A DNA stretch of 64,000 nt from Enterobacteriaceae bacterium RIT691 (GCA_009668205.1 WJYM01000012.1:1-64000), one strand, 5' to 3'; counted from the stretch's first letter, positions 1 to 13,591 are shown. The notes: generated by a model from the sequence alone, not told the origin. Numbers and translations are program-made.

Positions 1-270
<270 letters not shown>

Positions 271-295
271 GGGACATTAGTTTTTAACTTATGGC

Positions 296-2422
<2,127 letters not shown>

Positions 2423-2507
2423 TTATTTCTTGAGACGTTCAGATTAAGTAACCCAGAGCGGGCGGCTTACCTGAAGCGCCCGCCTGGTGACTAACACTCC
2501 GAAGGGA

Positions 2508-2993
<486 letters not shown>

Positions 2994-3074
2994 TTAATTC
3001 AGGATTGTCCAAAACTCAATAAGTTGAGTGTGACATTAAGATAAATCAGTTTGGCCTTACTTAACGGAATACCA

Positions 3075-3551
<477 letters not shown>

Positions 3552-3573
3552 GAAATATACAACGATCTCTGCA

Positions 3574-3861
3574 CTACCAGGCAAATTGCCCGTCGTGTTT
3601 GACCGCTAGTCTGACGAAGTCAGTATAGCTAACCCTGACGACACTGCTCGAAATTTGACCGCACAGGCCGCGAGCGTCAATGTCTTCTTTTAGCGCGTAG
3701 ACTGTTATGGGGGCGGAATGGAGAACTTCAAGGAAGCGGCTGCCTTCCAGCGCCGCGATGACACCATCAGAAAGCAGCAATAAATCGTCGCCAGCACAGA
3801 CCAAACGGAGTGGCGCGCTGATGTCATGATTCCAGGGGGAATGGCTAAGAGTATGCAGCAT
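3574..3861 (-). CDS. tusB: tRNA 2-thiouridine sulfur relay subunit TusB
   Basis: TusB, 95 residues, the usual length, starting [10 protein letters not shown]. With TusC and TusD it forms the heterohexamer that relays sulfur from TusA through TusE to MnmA for s2U34 in tRNA-Lys, -Glu and -Gln. The family is DsrH-like and this subunit lacks the relay cysteine found in TusD. It is the last gene of tusDCB, 7 nt after tusC. Its stop lies only about 20 nt upstream of the str operon -35 box. Confidence 0.95.
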   Translation of the reverse strand: MLHTLSHSPWNHDISAPLRLVCAGDDLLLLSDGVIAALEGSRFLEVLHSAPITVYALKEDIDARGLCGQISSSVVRVSYTDFVRLAVKHDGQFAW

Positions 3862-3868
3862 CGTTACC

Positions 3869-4225
3869 TCAGAATCGCATCACGACATCATAAGCATCGA
3901 GTTTCTGGCGCAGCGCGCCCGGCTGCAGAATCTCTGGCTCAATAATAAAGGAAGGGGTTTCTATCCCCCGCTCACGTAAAGACGCGGCACAAACCCAGCA
4001 CTCTTCGATGTCGTACAGCGCCATGAGCTTGAACGCCGGGATATAGTCCCGTGCCAGTATCCCGGCAGGCTTTTGGTCGCTGAGAAGCTGCAAAACGCCA
4101 TCGCCAATAAAGAATACCCCAATCTCTTCCGTCAGCGCTGACGTGGCCAGCAAAGCATCGAGACCTTCCCTGCCCGCCGCGCTACCGTGCGGCGCACTCA
4201 TAAAAACAAAAGCCACACGATTCAT
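3869..4225 (-). CDS. tusC: tRNA 2-thiouridine sulfur relay subunit TusC
   Basis: TusC, 118 residues, a DsrF-like subunit of the TusBCD sulfur carrier complex. I start it at the ATG at 4225 (MNRVAFVF), which overlaps the tusD stop in a TGATG junction. A TTG one codon upstream is possible but less likely, because E. coli TusC starts with the equivalent MKRIAFVF. Translational coupling to tusD is expected from the overlap. Confidence 0.94.
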   Translation of the reverse strand: MNRVAFVFMSAPHGSAAGREGLDALLATSALTEEIGVFFIGDGVLQLLSDQKPAGILARDYIPAFKLMALYDIEECWVCAASLRERGIETPSFIIEPEILQPGALRQKLDAYDVVMRF

Positions 4226-4611
4226 CAAAATTGTACCAATCTGTCACAGGTTAATGACGCTTCGGCCAATGCCCCAAGACCGCTGAGCGTGAAGCCCGGC
4301 TGCAGGTTAAAACCCGCAAGCCCCAGCTGCTGCGCCTCAGTTTCATCCGTGACACCCCGGCGTAACGCCGCAGCGACACAAATATGCAGTGCAATGTTAT
4401 GGTCAGCGTGCAAGATTTGCCACGCGCGGACCAAATCGAATTCGTCACCCGCAGGCGCGGTCAGTTGATTCGCGTTGTGCACACCTTCGCGATAAAAAAA
4501 GATGCTGATGAGCTCGTGGCCTTCAGCAAGCAACGCATTAGCGAACTGCCATGCGCTACTGGCCTGCTGAGTACCGTACGCCGGGCCCGTGACCAACAGG
4601 GCAAAACGCAT
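4225..4611 (-). CDS. tusD: tRNA 2-thiouridine sulfur relay subunit TusD
   Basis: TusD, 128 residues, a DsrE-like protein and the catalytic sulfur acceptor of the TusBCD complex. The persulfide cysteine is at position 78 in the segment [12 protein letters not shown], matching Cys78 of E. coli TusD. The ATG at 4611 overlaps the yheO stop as TAATG, and the 3' end overlaps tusC, so yheO-tusD-tusC-tusB looks like one transcription unit. Confidence 0.96.
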   Translation of the reverse strand: MRFALLVTGPAYGTQQASSAWQFANALLAEGHELISIFFYREGVHNANQLTAPAGDEFDLVRAWQILHADHNIALHICVAAALRRGVTDETEAQQLGLAGFNLQPGFTLSGLGALAEASLTCDRLVQF

Positions 4612-5333
4612 TACTTCTCCTGCCCCTGGAAGTCGCCACTTTTGAACTGACGAATGTAGAGATACACGGTGTGCTTGGAGATGTTCAACCTGTCGGCAAC
4701 CTGGTTAATGGCATCCTTGATGTCGAAAATCCCTTTCTCGTAGAGATTCAGGACAATCTGACGATTTTTCGCATTGTTGGAAACGTTACGATCGGCATTG
4801 ACCTCTTCGATAGTGAATTCCAGCGTTTGGGTCACCAGGTCTTCGACGGAAGAAGCAAAGTTTACCTGAGAATTCACTTCCGGCGTTTCAGGCGGAATAA
4901 AGGTATTCATGATTTGCGAGAACGGCACATCCAGGTTCATGTTGATACACAACAACCCGATGACTCGCTGATCGCGGTTGCGAATAGCAATGGTGACAGA
5001 TTTCATCAATACACCGCTTTTCGCGCGAGTGAAGTAGCACTTCGACACGCTACTGTCGGCACCCGTCATATCATGAAGCATGCGCAGCGCTAAGTCGGTA
5101 ATCGGGGAACCAATCTGACGGCCGGTGTGTTCACCGTTGGCAATACGGATGGCAGAACATTTGAGATCCTGCAGGGAGTGCAGCACGATTTCGCAGTGAG
5201 AGCCAATGAGCATCGCTAACCCGTCCACTACCGCTTCATAGGATTTCAGGATATCGAAATCGTGCTGGTCGAAAGGACGTTGATCCAGCAAATCTAGTTC
5301 ACTGGTTTCGTTGGTTAAAAGCGACCTGGACAT
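4611..5333 (-). CDS. yheO: YheO-like transcriptional regulator (PAS-like sensor plus HTH)
   Basis: YheO, 240 residues from the ATG at 5333 ([11 protein letters not shown]). A GTG four codons upstream is in frame but E. coli starts at the ATG. Residues about 20-135 form the YheO-type PAS-like sensory domain. The C-terminal 60 residues carry a DauR-type helix-turn-helix ([18 protein letters not shown]). The target genes are not known to me. Lying first in the unit with tusDCB suggests co-expression but does not show control of tus. A 171-nt gap separates it from fkpA. Confidence 0.92.
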   Translation of the reverse strand: MSRSLLTNETSELDLLDQRPFDQHDFDILKSYEAVVDGLAMLIGSHCEIVLHSLQDLKCSAIRIANGEHTGRQIGSPITDLALRMLHDMTGADSSVSKCYFTRAKSGVLMKSVTIAIRNRDQRVIGLLCINMNLDVPFSQIMNTFIPPETPEVNSQVNFASSVEDLVTQTLEFTIEEVNADRNVSNNAKNRQIVLNLYEKGIFDIKDAINQVADRLNISKHTVYLYIRQFKSGDFQGQEK

Positions 5334-5464
5334 GAAAAAAAGCACTCCTTTTCAGGAGCCTGTCGTTAGGTTGTCAGGGCAGGCTCATTATCATCATCAA
5401 ATTTGAGGCATCTAAAGTAATACGCGCATCAGGCGCTTTCCAGTCTTAATTATATTGCGCCCAA

Positions 5465-5494
5465 TAAAAAACCGCCGCCCAATTGGGCGGCGGC
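5465..5494 (-). terminator. fkpA rho-independent terminator
   Basis: On the minus strand, 12 nt past the fkpA stop, a stem of 10 GC-rich pairs (arms CCGCCGCCC and GGGCGGCGG) closes an AATT loop and is followed by TTTTTT. This is a textbook intrinsic terminator. Confidence 0.92.
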
Positions 5495-5504
5495 TTCTGT
5501 GAAC

Positions 5505-6350
5505 TTACTTTTTGCTGCTGTCAGCAGCAGCTTTGTCGTCTGCCGGTGCGGCTGGCGCGGCATCAGCTTTAGCGGCTGGTTTGATATCGAGCAGCTCAAC
5601 CTCAAAGACCAGCGTGGAGTTCGCAGGAATACCCGGAACGCCGGCTTTACCGTAGGCCAGTGCCGGTGGGATAACCAGCTTGATTTTGCCGCCCTTCTTC
5701 ACGTTTTTCAGACCTTCAGTCCAGCCAGGGATAACGCCGTCCAGACGGAAAGAGAGAGGTTCACCACGGGTGTAAGAGTTATCAAACTCTTTACCGTCGA
5801 TCAGCGTACCTTTGTAGTTCACGACTACGGTATCGCTGTCTTTTGGTGCGTCACCTGTACCTTCTTTCTCTACTTTGTACAGCAGACCCGTAGAAGACGT
5901 TTTCACGCCCTTCTCTTTAGCGAAGGCGTCGCGGTAGGCTTTGCCTTTGGTTTCGTTGTCAGCAGCGTCTTTTTCCATCTTCTGCTGAGCGGCGGTCTTC
6001 ACGCGGGTTTCGAAAGACTGCAGAGTCTGCTCAATTTCCTGGTCAGACAGTTTGCTCTTATCTGCAAATGCGTCCTGAACGCCAGCGATCAGCTCAGCTT
6101 TGTCCAGTTTAATGCCCAGTTTTTCCTGTTCTTTCAGGGAATTTTCCATGTAACGACCCAGCGATGCACCCAGTGCATAAGCGGATTGCTGATCGTCGTT
6201 TTTGAATGCCGCGTTCAGAGGCGCAGGTGCCGCTTTTGCAGCAGCGTCAGCCGCAGCCGGTGCAGCAGCATCAGCAGCGAAAGCCAGCGGGGCATTCAGG
6301 GCAACGGCCATCGTAGTCGCCAGAAGCGTTACTTTAAACAGTGATTTCAT
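5505..6350 (-). CDS. fkpA: FKBP-type periplasmic peptidyl-prolyl isomerase FkpA
   Basis: FkpA, 281 residues, a periplasmic chaperone and proline isomerase for outer-membrane and secreted proteins. It has a Sec signal peptide (MKSLFKVTLLATTMAVALNA, cut near AFA-ADA), an N-terminal helical dimerisation domain and a C-terminal FKBP domain (from about residue 150, with VIPGWTEGLKNVKKGGK). It is about ten residues longer than the 270-residue E. coli protein because of Ala-rich stretches after the signal peptide and at the C terminus. The start is ATG at 6350 with GGAG 6 nt upstream. A candidate sigma-E promoter lies upstream. Confidence 0.97.
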   Translation of the reverse strand: MKSLFKVTLLATTMAVALNAPLAFAADAAAPAAADAAAKAAPAPLNAAFKNDDQQSAYALGASLGRYMENSLKEQEKLGIKLDKAELIAGVQDAFADKSKLSDQEIEQTLQSFETRVKTAAQQKMEKDAADNETKGKAYRDAFAKEKGVKTSSTGLLYKVEKEGTGDAPKDSDTVVVNYKGTLIDGKEFDNSYTRGEPLSFRLDGVIPGWTEGLKNVKKGGKIKLVIPPALAYGKAGVPGIPANSTLVFEVELLDIKPAAKADAAPAAPADDKAAADSSKK

Positions 6351-6465
6351 CCATTTCTCCAGGGCCGGGGCATTTCTCTCACCCCAGGGTTAACGTAAAT
6401 GAGTAGCGTACTATAAAGCGTTGCAGAAGAAATCTACATACAGACGCGACGTAAACTCGGATAAA

Positions 6466-6495
6466 TTCAGACTCTTTTTGTGTAAATTAGTTTCC
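6466..6495 (-). promoter_or_regulatory. Candidate sigma-E promoter of fkpA
   Basis: On the minus strand GGAAACT (6489-6495) and TCTGAA (6466-6471) resemble the sigma-E elements GGAACTT and TCtgA, separated by 17 nt (16 if the -35 is shifted by one base). E. coli fkpA is a known member of the sigma-E envelope stress regulon. The leader to the ATG would be about 110 nt. The match is good but not perfect. Confidence 0.55.
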
Positions 6496-6569
6496 TTACC
6501 CGGCTTATTGGCTGCGTAACCAGGAAAAGTCCCGTAAAATTCGGTCCAAAAGCAATAAAGAGGTAGGAA

Positions 6570-6788
6570 ATGAGCGAGACAACCCTTGAGGCGCGCCTGG
6601 AAGAACTGGAAAGCCGACTGGCCTTTCAGGAAATTACCATTGAAGATCTGAACCGTACGGTTACTGCGCACGAGATCGAAATGGCGAAAATGCGCGATAA
6701 CTTGCGTTTGATGGTCGAGAAGCTCAAAGCCAGCCAACCGTCACACATTGCCTCCCAGTCCGAAGAGACACCACCGCCCCACTACTGA
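6570..6788 (+). CDS. slyX: SlyX family protein
   Basis: SlyX, 72 residues, the same length as in E. coli. It is a small, highly charged protein, almost entirely coiled-coil (heptads through [15 protein letters not shown] and [14 protein letters not shown]), ending in the conserved ETPPPHY. Its function is not established; the name comes from its place next to slyD. AGGTAGGAA precedes the ATG. It is transcribed away from fkpA and toward slyD. Confidence 0.95.
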   Translation: MSETTLEARLEELESRLAFQEITIEDLNRTVTAHEIEMAKMRDNLRLMVEKLKASQPSHIASQSEETPPPHY

Positions 6789-6807
6789 GTGGGCAACACA
6801 CAGGCGT

Positions 6808-6836
6808 AAAAAAAGCGGGTTTCCCCGCTTTTTTCT
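6808..6836. terminator. Bidirectional terminator between slyX and slyD
   Basis: An A-run, a GCGGG/CCCGC stem with a TTTC loop and a T-run lie between the convergent slyX and slyD stops. The symmetry (AAAAAAA...TTTTTT) allows termination in both directions. Confidence 0.9.
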
Positions 6837-6863
6837 TTGGCGCATTGCCCTAAGGCTTGCCCA

Positions 6864-7454
6864 TCAGTGGCAACCGCAACCGCCGTTACCGCCACAACCG
6901 ACTTTACCCGCGTGGTCATGACCGTGATCGTGGCCGTGACCGCCGCAGCAACCGTCGTGGTCGTGATCGTGGTCATGGTGATGATCGTGAGCACCGTGAA
7001 CGTGGCCGTGAGCCAGTTCTTCTTCAGTCGCTTCACGCAGCGCAACCACTTCAACGTGGAATTTCAGGTTCTGGCCAGCCAGCATGTGGTTGCCGTCAAC
7101 CACAACGTGGTCGTCTTCAACTTCGGTGATTTCAACCGGAACTGGACCCTGGTCAGTTTCCGCCAGGAAACGCATGCCAACCTGCAGCTCGTCAACGCCC
7201 ATGAAGACGTCTTTCGGTACGCGCTGTACCAGGTTTTCATCATACTGACCGTAAGCGTCGTTTGCGCCAACTTCAACGTCAAACTTATCGCCTGCTTCGT
7301 GACCTTCCAGCGCCGTTTCCAGGCCAGAGATCAGGGAACCGTGACCATGCAGGTAGTCGAGCGGCGCGCTTACCGGAGACTCATCAACCAATACACCGTC
7401 TTCTGTACGTACCTGATAGGCCAGGCTGACCACCAGGTCTTTTGCTACTTTCAT
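6864..7454 (-). CDS. slyD: FKBP-type peptidyl-prolyl isomerase and metallochaperone SlyD
   Basis: SlyD, 196 residues, a cytoplasmic proline isomerase and chaperone that also binds Ni2+ and helps hydrogenase maturation. The order is a split FKBP domain (about 1-70 and 120-145) with an inserted-in-flap chaperone domain (about 75-120), then a His/Cys/Asp-rich metal-binding tail from about residue 150 (repeats of HDHDHD, CCGGHGHDHGHDH, ending GGNGGCGCH). The length equals the E. coli protein. The tail's repetitive codons create spurious reading frames on both strands here. Confidence 0.98.
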   Translation of the reverse strand: MKVAKDLVVSLAYQVRTEDGVLVDESPVSAPLDYLHGHGSLISGLETALEGHEAGDKFDVEVGANDAYGQYDENLVQRVPKDVFMGVDELQVGMRFLAETDQGPVPVEITEVEDDHVVVDGNHMLAGQNLKFHVEVVALREATEEELAHGHVHGAHDHHHDHDHDHDGCCGGHGHDHGHDHAGKVGCGGNGGCGCH

Positions 7455-7548
7455 GATATCTCCTGAGCATGGGAAGAATAGTGGCGCAGATTGTAGCGGA
7501 ATTCTGCACCCGTGTACCCCTTAGCTTAAAAAAAGACGGCGGGGATCG

Positions 7549-7749
7549 CTACTCTGGGTGAAAAATACCAATCACCTGCTCGTCTTTACGCACGTGCTCG
7601 CGAGCCTGCTTATCGGCCTCTCGCATCTGGTGTCCGCACTTAACGCATTCAACAATATCGACATTGTTTTCACGCCACATGGCCATCGAATCCTGTTCCT
7701 GACATGCCGGACATTTTGCACCGGCGATAAAACGTTTACGCACTGCCAT
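7549..7749 (-). CDS. yheV: YheV family putative zinc ribbon protein
   Basis: YheV, 66 residues. Two cysteine pairs, KCPAC at about 13-16 and CVKCGHQ at about 35-40, form a predicted zinc ribbon; the C terminus (KDEQVIGIFHP) is conserved with E. coli. The function is unknown. It starts 10 nt after kefB ends and is probably co-transcribed with kefG-kefB. Confidence 0.93.
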   Translation of the reverse strand: MAVRKRFIAGAKCPACQEQDSMAMWRENNVDIVECVKCGHQMREADKQAREHVRKDEQVIGIFHPE

Positions 7750-7759
7750 GTTTCACCTT

Positions 7760-9565
7760 CTATTCAAATTCGTCCCAGCCATCCAACTGACGCCGTTCCT
7801 GCTGCATTTCACGTTGAAAAATCTCTTCCAGCTCGCGTCGGGCTTCCCGCACGCGGGAAATTTGCTGCGTATCGGTATGCACCGGCATCAGTTCACGAAG
7901 CATGCGCATGTCCAGTCGGCGGAAATGCTGCTGTGCACGATGCGCCTGATGCGGATGCATACCCAGCGTAATCAGCGCTTTACGCCCAAGTTCAAGCGCA
8001 CTGGAAAACGTCTCACGCGAGAATTGTTTCACACCTGCCTGCAAAAGTTCGTGCGCTTCCACACGTCCACGAGCACGGGCCAGAATATGCAAATGCGGAA
8101 AGTACTGATGACAGATTTCCACCAGCTTCATCGTATCTTCCGGCGCGTTACAGGTAATGACTATCGACTCAGCGTCTTCCGCCCCGGCCGATCTCAGCAG
8201 CTCAATTTGGGTGGCATCGCCGTAATAAACCTTGTAGCCATACTTGCGCATCAGGTTCACCACGCTGATATCTCGCTCCAGCACCGTAATCCGCATTTTG
8301 TTGGCCATCAGCAGACGCCCAATCACCTGGCCGAAGCGCCCAAAGCCAACCACAATCACCTGCGGCTTGTCGTTTTCCACCCACGGCACTTCCCCCTCTT
8401 CCTCCGGATCGTTGAAGCGCCGGGACAAAGACTTGTCGACCAGCTTCATCACCAGCGGGGTGGTCATCATCGACAGCGTTACCGTGACCAACAGCAGCGC
8501 CATCTGATCGTGATGGAACAGTCGTTGCGAAGAGGCGGTAGAAAACAGCACAAAGGCGAATTCTCCCCCCTGGCTCAGCACGCCAGCAAACTGCATCCGT
8601 TCCGAGCTGCGCAGGCCATAAATTCTGGCGAGGGCGTAAAGCACCAACGACTTTACCGCCACCAGAATCAGAACGCTGCCGACCACCCACAGCAGATGGG
8701 TATACAGAACGCCCAGATTCAGCGCCATTCCTACAGAGATAAAGAACAGGCCCAGCAGCAGACCCTTGAAGGGCTCAATGGCGATTTCCAGTTCATGGCG
8801 GTATTCGCTTTCCGCCAGCAGCACACCCGCGATAAACGTCCCGAGCGCCATCGACAGCCCCAGTGCATCCATAAACAGTGCAGAGCCAAGCACTAACAGC
8901 AGCGTGGCGGCGGTGAACACTTCACGCACGCCAGAACCGGCAATAAAGCGGAACACCGGTCGCAGGAGATAGCGTCCGCCAATCAGCATTCCGGCAAAGG
9001 CCAGCACTTTAAGGCCTAGTTTTATCCAGTCAGGATGCTCATCACCGGACCCCGCCAGCAACGGCACCAGTGCCAGCGCGGGGATCACGGCCAAATCCTG
9101 GAACAGCAGGACTGAAAAACCCAGCTGCCCGGCTTCACTGCGGTTCATCCCCTTTTCGCGCATCAGTTGCAATGCCATTGCGGTTGAGGACATTGCCAGG
9201 CCAAGACCGCCAATCACCGCCGCCTGCCATGAGAAGTTGGTGAACATCAGCAAGCCGGTCAACAGCGCCGCGCTGATCAGGACCTGTGCGGCCCCCACGC
9301 CAAAGATAGAACGTCGTAGTCGCCAGAGTTTCGCCGGATTCAGTTCTAGCCCGATGATGAACATCAGGAACACGACGCCAAGTTCCGAGAAGTGCAGGAT
9401 TTCGTCCACGTCGCTGATAAAGCCGAGCCCCCAGGGGCCAATAGCAATGCCAGCCAGCAAATAGCCCAGCACCGGGCCAATGCCAATGCGGGAGGCTAAT
9501 GGCACCGCCGCGACTGCCGCAAACAGGAACAGGACACCGGCTAACAGTAAATCTGAGCCTTCCAT
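7760..9565 (-). CDS. kefB: Glutathione-regulated potassium-efflux protein KefB
   Basis: KefB, 601 residues, a K+/H+ antiporter held closed by glutathione and opened by glutathione adducts of electrophiles. The N-terminal two thirds is a CPA2 exchanger domain with about 12 membrane segments. Around residue 400 begins an RCK/KTN domain with the nucleotide-binding motif [15 protein letters not shown], and the C-terminal tail is charged. I use the ATG at 9565 (MEGSDLLL), which overlaps the kefG stop as TAATG; in-frame codons upstream lie inside kefG. The partner KefG is directly upstream, so the pair is intact. Confidence 0.97.
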   Translation of the reverse strand: MEGSDLLLAGVLFLFAAVAAVPLASRIGIGPVLGYLLAGIAIGPWGLGFISDVDEILHFSELGVVFLMFIIGLELNPAKLWRLRRSIFGVGAAQVLISAALLTGLLMFTNFSWQAAVIGGLGLAMSSTAMALQLMREKGMNRSEAGQLGFSVLLFQDLAVIPALALVPLLAGSGDEHPDWIKLGLKVLAFAGMLIGGRYLLRPVFRFIAGSGVREVFTAATLLLVLGSALFMDALGLSMALGTFIAGVLLAESEYRHELEIAIEPFKGLLLGLFFISVGMALNLGVLYTHLLWVVGSVLILVAVKSLVLYALARIYGLRSSERMQFAGVLSQGGEFAFVLFSTASSQRLFHHDQMALLLVTVTLSMMTTPLVMKLVDKSLSRRFNDPEEEGEVPWVENDKPQVIVVGFGRFGQVIGRLLMANKMRITVLERDISVVNLMRKYGYKVYYGDATQIELLRSAGAEDAESIVITCNAPEDTMKLVEICHQYFPHLHILARARGRVEAHELLQAGVKQFSRETFSSALELGRKALITLGMHPHQAHRAQQHFRRLDMRMLRELMPVHTDTQQISRVREARRELEEIFQREMQQERRQLDGWDEFE

Positions 9566-10119
9566 TAGCGACCTCCCGGTGCGATAGGATTCGCCAGCCA
9601 CTCACCGTACGCTTTGGCATGACTGGCCAATTCGTCCGGCGGTTGACGACGTGCCCAGTAAACAATAATCGGATTCATCCAGTGCATGCGGCACAGCGCA
9701 GCCGTCAGTTCGAATGGGCGTAAAATGTCGCTCATCGAGTAACGATTCAGGGAGTCATGACGATAGGCACTCTCCGGCTCACCGGTGGTGATAACACTCC
9801 GCCAATACTTTCCCGCCAGCTGATTCCCACCAGGACCACTGGCAAACTCGCGGCTCAGCACGCGGTCCAGCCACTCTTTCAGTAAAGCCGGGCAACTGTA
9901 GGTATACAGTGGATGCTGAAACACAATCACGTCGTGTTCCTGCAATAACTTTTGTTCGTGTGGGATATCGATAAAAAAATCCGGATAGTGCGCGTAGAGA
10001 TCGTGCACCGTAACGTTTTCAAGCTGTTGAGCCGGTTTAAGCAAAACCCGGTTCGCCACCGAGTCCTGAGATTCCGGATGGGCATACAGCAGCAACACTT
10101 TTGCTGTCTCTGACATCAT
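9565..10119 (-). CDS. kefG: KefB ancillary protein KefG (flavodoxin-fold quinone reductase family)
   Basis: KefG, 184 residues, a NAD(P)H quinone oxidoreductase-like flavodoxin-fold protein needed for full KefB activity. The FMN-phosphate site [13 protein letters not shown] is near the N terminus, and the aromatic and glycine-rich loops [11 protein letters not shown] and [10 protein letters not shown] follow. The length equals the E. coli protein. It overlaps kefB by one base and is divergent from yheS across 185 nt. Confidence 0.96.
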   Translation of the reverse strand: MMSETAKVLLLYAHPESQDSVANRVLLKPAQQLENVTVHDLYAHYPDFFIDIPHEQKLLQEHDVIVFQHPLYTYSCPALLKEWLDRVLSREFASGPGGNQLAGKYWRSVITTGEPESAYRHDSLNRYSMSDILRPFELTAALCRMHWMNPIIVYWARRQPPDELASHAKAYGEWLANPIAPGGR

Positions 10120-10304
10120 TCCCCTCCCGGTAAGGAAGACAGGCCATCACCCGGCACTGTCGCCAGTAATACCTGAGTGCTTTTGTCTATCGTTGTAGTT
10201 TTGAATTGTAGTTTTGGGCTACCATTGCCGCCCTGTGTCGCATTTCGTCACAACACTACATTACCATAATGACAATTTAACATAGTCAGAACATACGGCG
10301 CCTT

Positions 10305-12209
10305 ATGATTGTTTTCTCCTCGTTACAAATTCGTCGCGGCGTGCGTGTCCTGCTGGATAACGCCACAGCCACTATTAACCCCGGGCAAAAAGTCGGTCTG
10401 GTGGGAAAAAACGGCTGCGGCAAATCCACGCTGCTGTCGCTGTTAAAGAACGAGATAAGCGCCGATGGCGGGAGCTTTACCTATCCCGGCAACTGGCAGC
10501 TCGCCTGGGTAAACCAGGAAACACCGGCACTCCCCCAGCCCGCTCTCGACTATGTGATTGATGGCGATCGCGAGTATCGTCAGCTTGAAGCACAGCTGAA
10601 TGACGCTAACGAGCGTAACGATGGCCACGCCATCGCCACCGTACACGGTAAGCTGGACGCCATTGACGCCTGGACTATCCGCTCCCGCGCCTCCAGCCTG
10701 CTGCACGGTCTGGGTTTCAGCAATGAACAGCTTGAACGCCCTACCAGCGATTTTTCCGGTGGCTGGCGAATGCGCCTCAACCTGGCGCAGGCGCTGATTT
10801 GCCGCTCCGATTTGCTGCTGCTCGATGAACCGACTAACCACCTCGATCTGGATGCCGTCATCTGGCTTGAGAAATGGCTGAAAAGTTATCCGGGTACGCT
10901 GATCCTGATTTCCCACGACCGCGATTTCCTCGATCCGGTGGTCGGTAAAATCATTCACATCGAACAGCAGTCGATGTTTGAGTACACCGGCAACTACTCT
11001 TCGTTTGAGATCCAGCGCGCCACGCGCCTGTCTCAGCAGCAGTCGATGTATGAAAGCCAGCAGCTAAAAGTGGCGCATCTGCAAAGCTTTATCGACCGCT
11101 TTAAAGCGAAAGCGTCGAAAGCTAAGCAGGCGCAGAGCCGCGTGAAAATGCTGGAACGAATGGAGCTGATTGCCCCGGCGCACGTCGATAACCCGTTCCA
11201 CTTCAGCTTCCGCGAACCGGAGAGCCTGCCAAACCCGCTGCTGAAGATGGAAAAAGTGAGCGCAGGTTACGGCGATCGCACTATCCTTGATTCTATTAAG
11301 CTCAACCTGGTTCCGGGTTCACGTATCGGTCTGTTAGGGCGAAACGGCGCGGGTAAATCAACGCTCATCAAGCTGTTGGCGGGTGAACTGGCGCCACAAA
11401 GCGGTGAGATTGGCCTCGCGAAAGGCATTAAGCTCGGCTACTTCGCGCAGCACCAGCTGGAATTTTTACGCGCCGATGAATCACCGTTACAGCATCTTGC
11501 GCGACTGGCTCCACAGGTGCTGGAACAGCAACTGCGAGATTATCTCGGCGGTTTCGGCTTCCAGGGTGACAAGGTCAGCGAAGAGACACGCCGTTTCTCC
11601 GGTGGCGAGAAAGCCCGTCTGGTGCTGGCGCTGATTGTCTGGCAGCGCCCGAACCTGCTGCTGCTTGATGAACCGACCAACCACCTTGACCTCGACATGC
11701 GCCAGGCGCTGACCGAAGCGCTGATTGAATTCGAAGGTGCGCTGGTTGTCGTCTCGCACGACCGTCACCTGCTGCGTTCCACCACCGACGACCTCTATCT
11801 GGTTCACGATGCGAAAGTGGAGGCGTTTGATGGCGATCTGGAGGACTACCAGCAATGGCTGAGCGACCTGCAAAAGCAGGAAAACCAGTCTGACGACGCG
11901 CCGAAAGATAACGCGAACAGCGCTCAGGCCCGTAAGGACCAGAAGCGTCGTGAAGCCGAACTCCGCACGCTGACACAACCGCTCCGCAAAGAGATTACCC
12001 GTCTGGAAAAAGAGATGGAGAAGCTTAATGCGAAGCTGGCGAGTGCTGAAGAAAAGCTGGGCGACAGCGGGCTTTACGATCAGTCCCGCAAAACGGAACT
12101 GACCGAATGCCTGCAGCAACAGGCCATGGCGAAATCAGGTCTGGAAGAGTGCGAAATGGCGTGGCTGGATGCGCAGGAACAACTGGAACAAATGCTCCAG
12201 GAAGACTGA
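10305..12209 (+). CDS. yheS: ABC-F type ATPase YheS
   Basis: YheS, 634 residues, a soluble ABC-F protein with two ATP-binding cassettes and no membrane segments. Walker A motifs are GKNGCGKST (34-42) and GRNGAGKST (about 345); signature motifs are FSGGWRMRLN and FSGGEKARL, each followed by LLLLDEPTNHLDLD. A charged linker of about 80 residues sits between the cassettes and a coiled-coil follows the second. ABC-F proteins act at the ribosome, mostly on stalled translation. The exact role of this one in the cell is uncertain from sequence. Confidence 0.96.
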   Translation: MIVFSSLQIRRGVRVLLDNATATINPGQKVGLVGKNGCGKSTLLSLLKNEISADGGSFTYPGNWQLAWVNQETPALPQPALDYVIDGDREYRQLEAQLNDANERNDGHAIATVHGKLDAIDAWTIRSRASSLLHGLGFSNEQLERPTSDFSGGWRMRLNLAQALICRSDLLLLDEPTNHLDLDAVIWLEKWLKSYPGTLILISHDRDFLDPVVGKIIHIEQQSMFEYTGNYSSFEIQRATRLSQQQSMYESQQLKVAHLQSFIDRFKAKASKAKQAQSRVKMLERMELIAPAHVDNPFHFSFREPESLPNPLLKMEKVSAGYGDRTILDSIKLNLVPGSRIGLLGRNGAGKSTLIKLLAGELAPQSGEIGLAKGIKLGYFAQHQLEFLRADESPLQHLARLAPQVLEQQLRDYLGGFGFQGDKVSEETRRFSGGEKARLVLALIVWQRPNLLLLDEPTNHLDLDMRQALTEALIEFEGALVVVSHDRHLLRSTTDDLYLVHDAKVEAFDGDLEDYQQWLSDLQKQENQSDDAPKDNANSAQARKDQKRREAELRTLTQPLRKEITRLEKEMEKLNAKLASAEEKLGDSGLYDQSRKTELTECLQQQAMAKSGLEECEMAWLDAQEQLEQMLQED

Positions 12210-12220
12210 ATAAGTTCAAC

Positions 12221-12244
12221 ATGAGGCGTACAGCGCCTCATTTT
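12221..12244 (+). terminator. yheS terminator
   Basis: A TGAGGCG/CGCCTCA stem with a 5-nt loop is followed by TTTT, 12 nt past the yheS stop. It is short but well placed. Confidence 0.7.
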
Positions 12245-12307
12245 CACAAACACGAAATATTTGTGACGGTATAGTAGACAGGTTTTTCACGACAATAGCG
12301 TAATGGT

Positions 12308-13330
12308 ATGGCCCAAATCACCCCAGTAGAGTTCGAAGTCCCACCTGAAGAGCGCGACACTTTTGTGCCGATGAAGGGCGTCAGCAACTGCCATCTGCAG
12401 ACCATGCTGCCGCGTCTTATCCGCCGTAAAGTGCAGTTCACGCCGCACTGGCAGCGTCTTGAGCTTCCGGATGGCGATTTTATCGATCTGGCGTGGAGCG
12501 AAGACCCCAATCAGGCTCGTCACAAACCGCGTCTGGTGGTTTTTCATGGTCTCGAAGGCAGCCTGTACAGCCCTTACGCTCACGGCCTGATTCATGCGGC
12601 GCAACAGCGCGGCTGGCTGGGCGTGGTGATGCATTTTCGTGGCTGCAGCGGTGAACCAAACCGTAATGACCGTATTTATCATTCCGGTGAAACGGAAGAT
12701 GGTACCTGGTTCCTCTCCTGGCTGAAGCGCGAGTATGGCGATGCGCCTACCGCTGCGGTCGGGTATTCATTGGGTGGGAATATGCTCGGTTGCCTTCTGG
12801 CCAAAGAGGGGGATAGCACACCGTTGGATGCTGCGGTGATTGTCTCCGCGCCGTTTATGCTTGAAGCCTGTAGCTATCATATTGATAAAGGCTTCTCACG
12901 CGTTTATCAGCGCTATCTGCTGAACCTGCTCAAAGCCAATGCTTCACGCAAATTGAAAGCCTATCCGGGTACGCTGCCGGTCGATCTCAAGCGCCTGAAA
13001 AGCGTGCGCCGTATTCGCGAATTCGACGATCTTATCACCTCGAAAATCCACGGCTTTGCTGATGCCATTGACTATTACCGTCAGTGCAGCGCAATGCCGG
13101 TGTTAAGCCAGATAACCAAACCGACGCTGATCATCCACGCCAAAGACGATCCTTTTATGGATCACCACTCCATTCCGGCGCAGGAAGAACTGCCGAACAA
13201 CATTCAGTATCAGCTGACGGAGTATGGCGGGCACGTGGGCTTTGTCGGCGGCACCCTGCGTCATCCGGAAATGTGGCTTGAAAAACGCATCCCGGACTGG
13301 CTGACCCGTTTCCTGGGGAGCGTCGCATGA
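12308..13330 (+). CDS. yheT: YheT family alpha/beta hydrolase
   Basis: YheT, 340 residues, an alpha/beta-hydrolase fold enzyme of the ABHD1/3-like group. The nucleophile elbow GYSLGGN puts the serine near residue 153, and the HVGF segment near the C terminus supplies a likely catalytic histidine. The substrate is unknown. It overlaps yheU by 4 nt (ATGA), so yheT-yheU are translationally coupled. Confidence 0.94.
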   Translation: MAQITPVEFEVPPEERDTFVPMKGVSNCHLQTMLPRLIRRKVQFTPHWQRLELPDGDFIDLAWSEDPNQARHKPRLVVFHGLEGSLYSPYAHGLIHAAQQRGWLGVVMHFRGCSGEPNRNDRIYHSGETEDGTWFLSWLKREYGDAPTAAVGYSLGGNMLGCLLAKEGDSTPLDAAVIVSAPFMLEACSYHIDKGFSRVYQRYLLNLLKANASRKLKAYPGTLPVDLKRLKSVRRIREFDDLITSKIHGFADAIDYYRQCSAMPVLSQITKPTLIIHAKDDPFMDHHSIPAQEELPNNIQYQLTEYGGHVGFVGGTLRHPEMWLEKRIPDWLTRFLGSVA

Positions 13331-13545
13331 TTATCCCCTGGCAGGATCTGCCTCCCGAAACGCTGGAAAATCTGATTGAAAGCTTTGTGTTGCGCGAAGG
13401 CACCGATTATGGTGAACATGAACGTTCACTTGAGGATAAAGTCGCCGACGTTAAACAACAATTGCAAAGCGGGGAAGTCGTACTGGTGTGGTCTGAACTG
13501 CACGAGACGGTAAACTTTATGCCCCGTACCCAATTCCACGGCTGA
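13327..13545 (+). CDS. yheU: YheU family protein
   Basis: YheU, 72 residues, a small conserved enterobacterial protein with no known function. It begins [16 protein letters not shown] and has the conserved VLREGTDYG and GEVVLVWSE segments. It overlaps the yheT stop (ATGA) and is followed by prkB after 46 nt. Confidence 0.93.
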   Translation: MIIPWQDLPPETLENLIESFVLREGTDYGEHERSLEDKVADVKQQLQSGEVVLVWSELHETVNFMPRTQFHG

Positions 13546-13591
13546 CTATACTCAAAACAATTGCTTATGCTTAGTCAGGGAGTTGTTACCC

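Noticed and set aside
5499-6344. 281-codon frame antisense to fkpA
   Set aside because: It is an exact shadow of fkpA; its composition (Phe/Arg/Cys-rich) is that of a reversed Ala/Lys-rich gene.
6411-6737. 108-codon minus-strand frame over slyX and the fkpA promoter
   Set aside because: It is antisense to slyX and covers promoter DNA; no conserved start or domain.
8202-8690. Possible frameshifted or second gene inside kefB
   Set aside because: The alternative frame is Gly/Arg-rich and unlike any domain; the kefB frame is continuous and conserved throughout.
7748-8896. 382-codon frame antisense to kefB
   Set aside because: His/Gln-rich shadow of a membrane protein gene; kefB is intact with its RCK domain.
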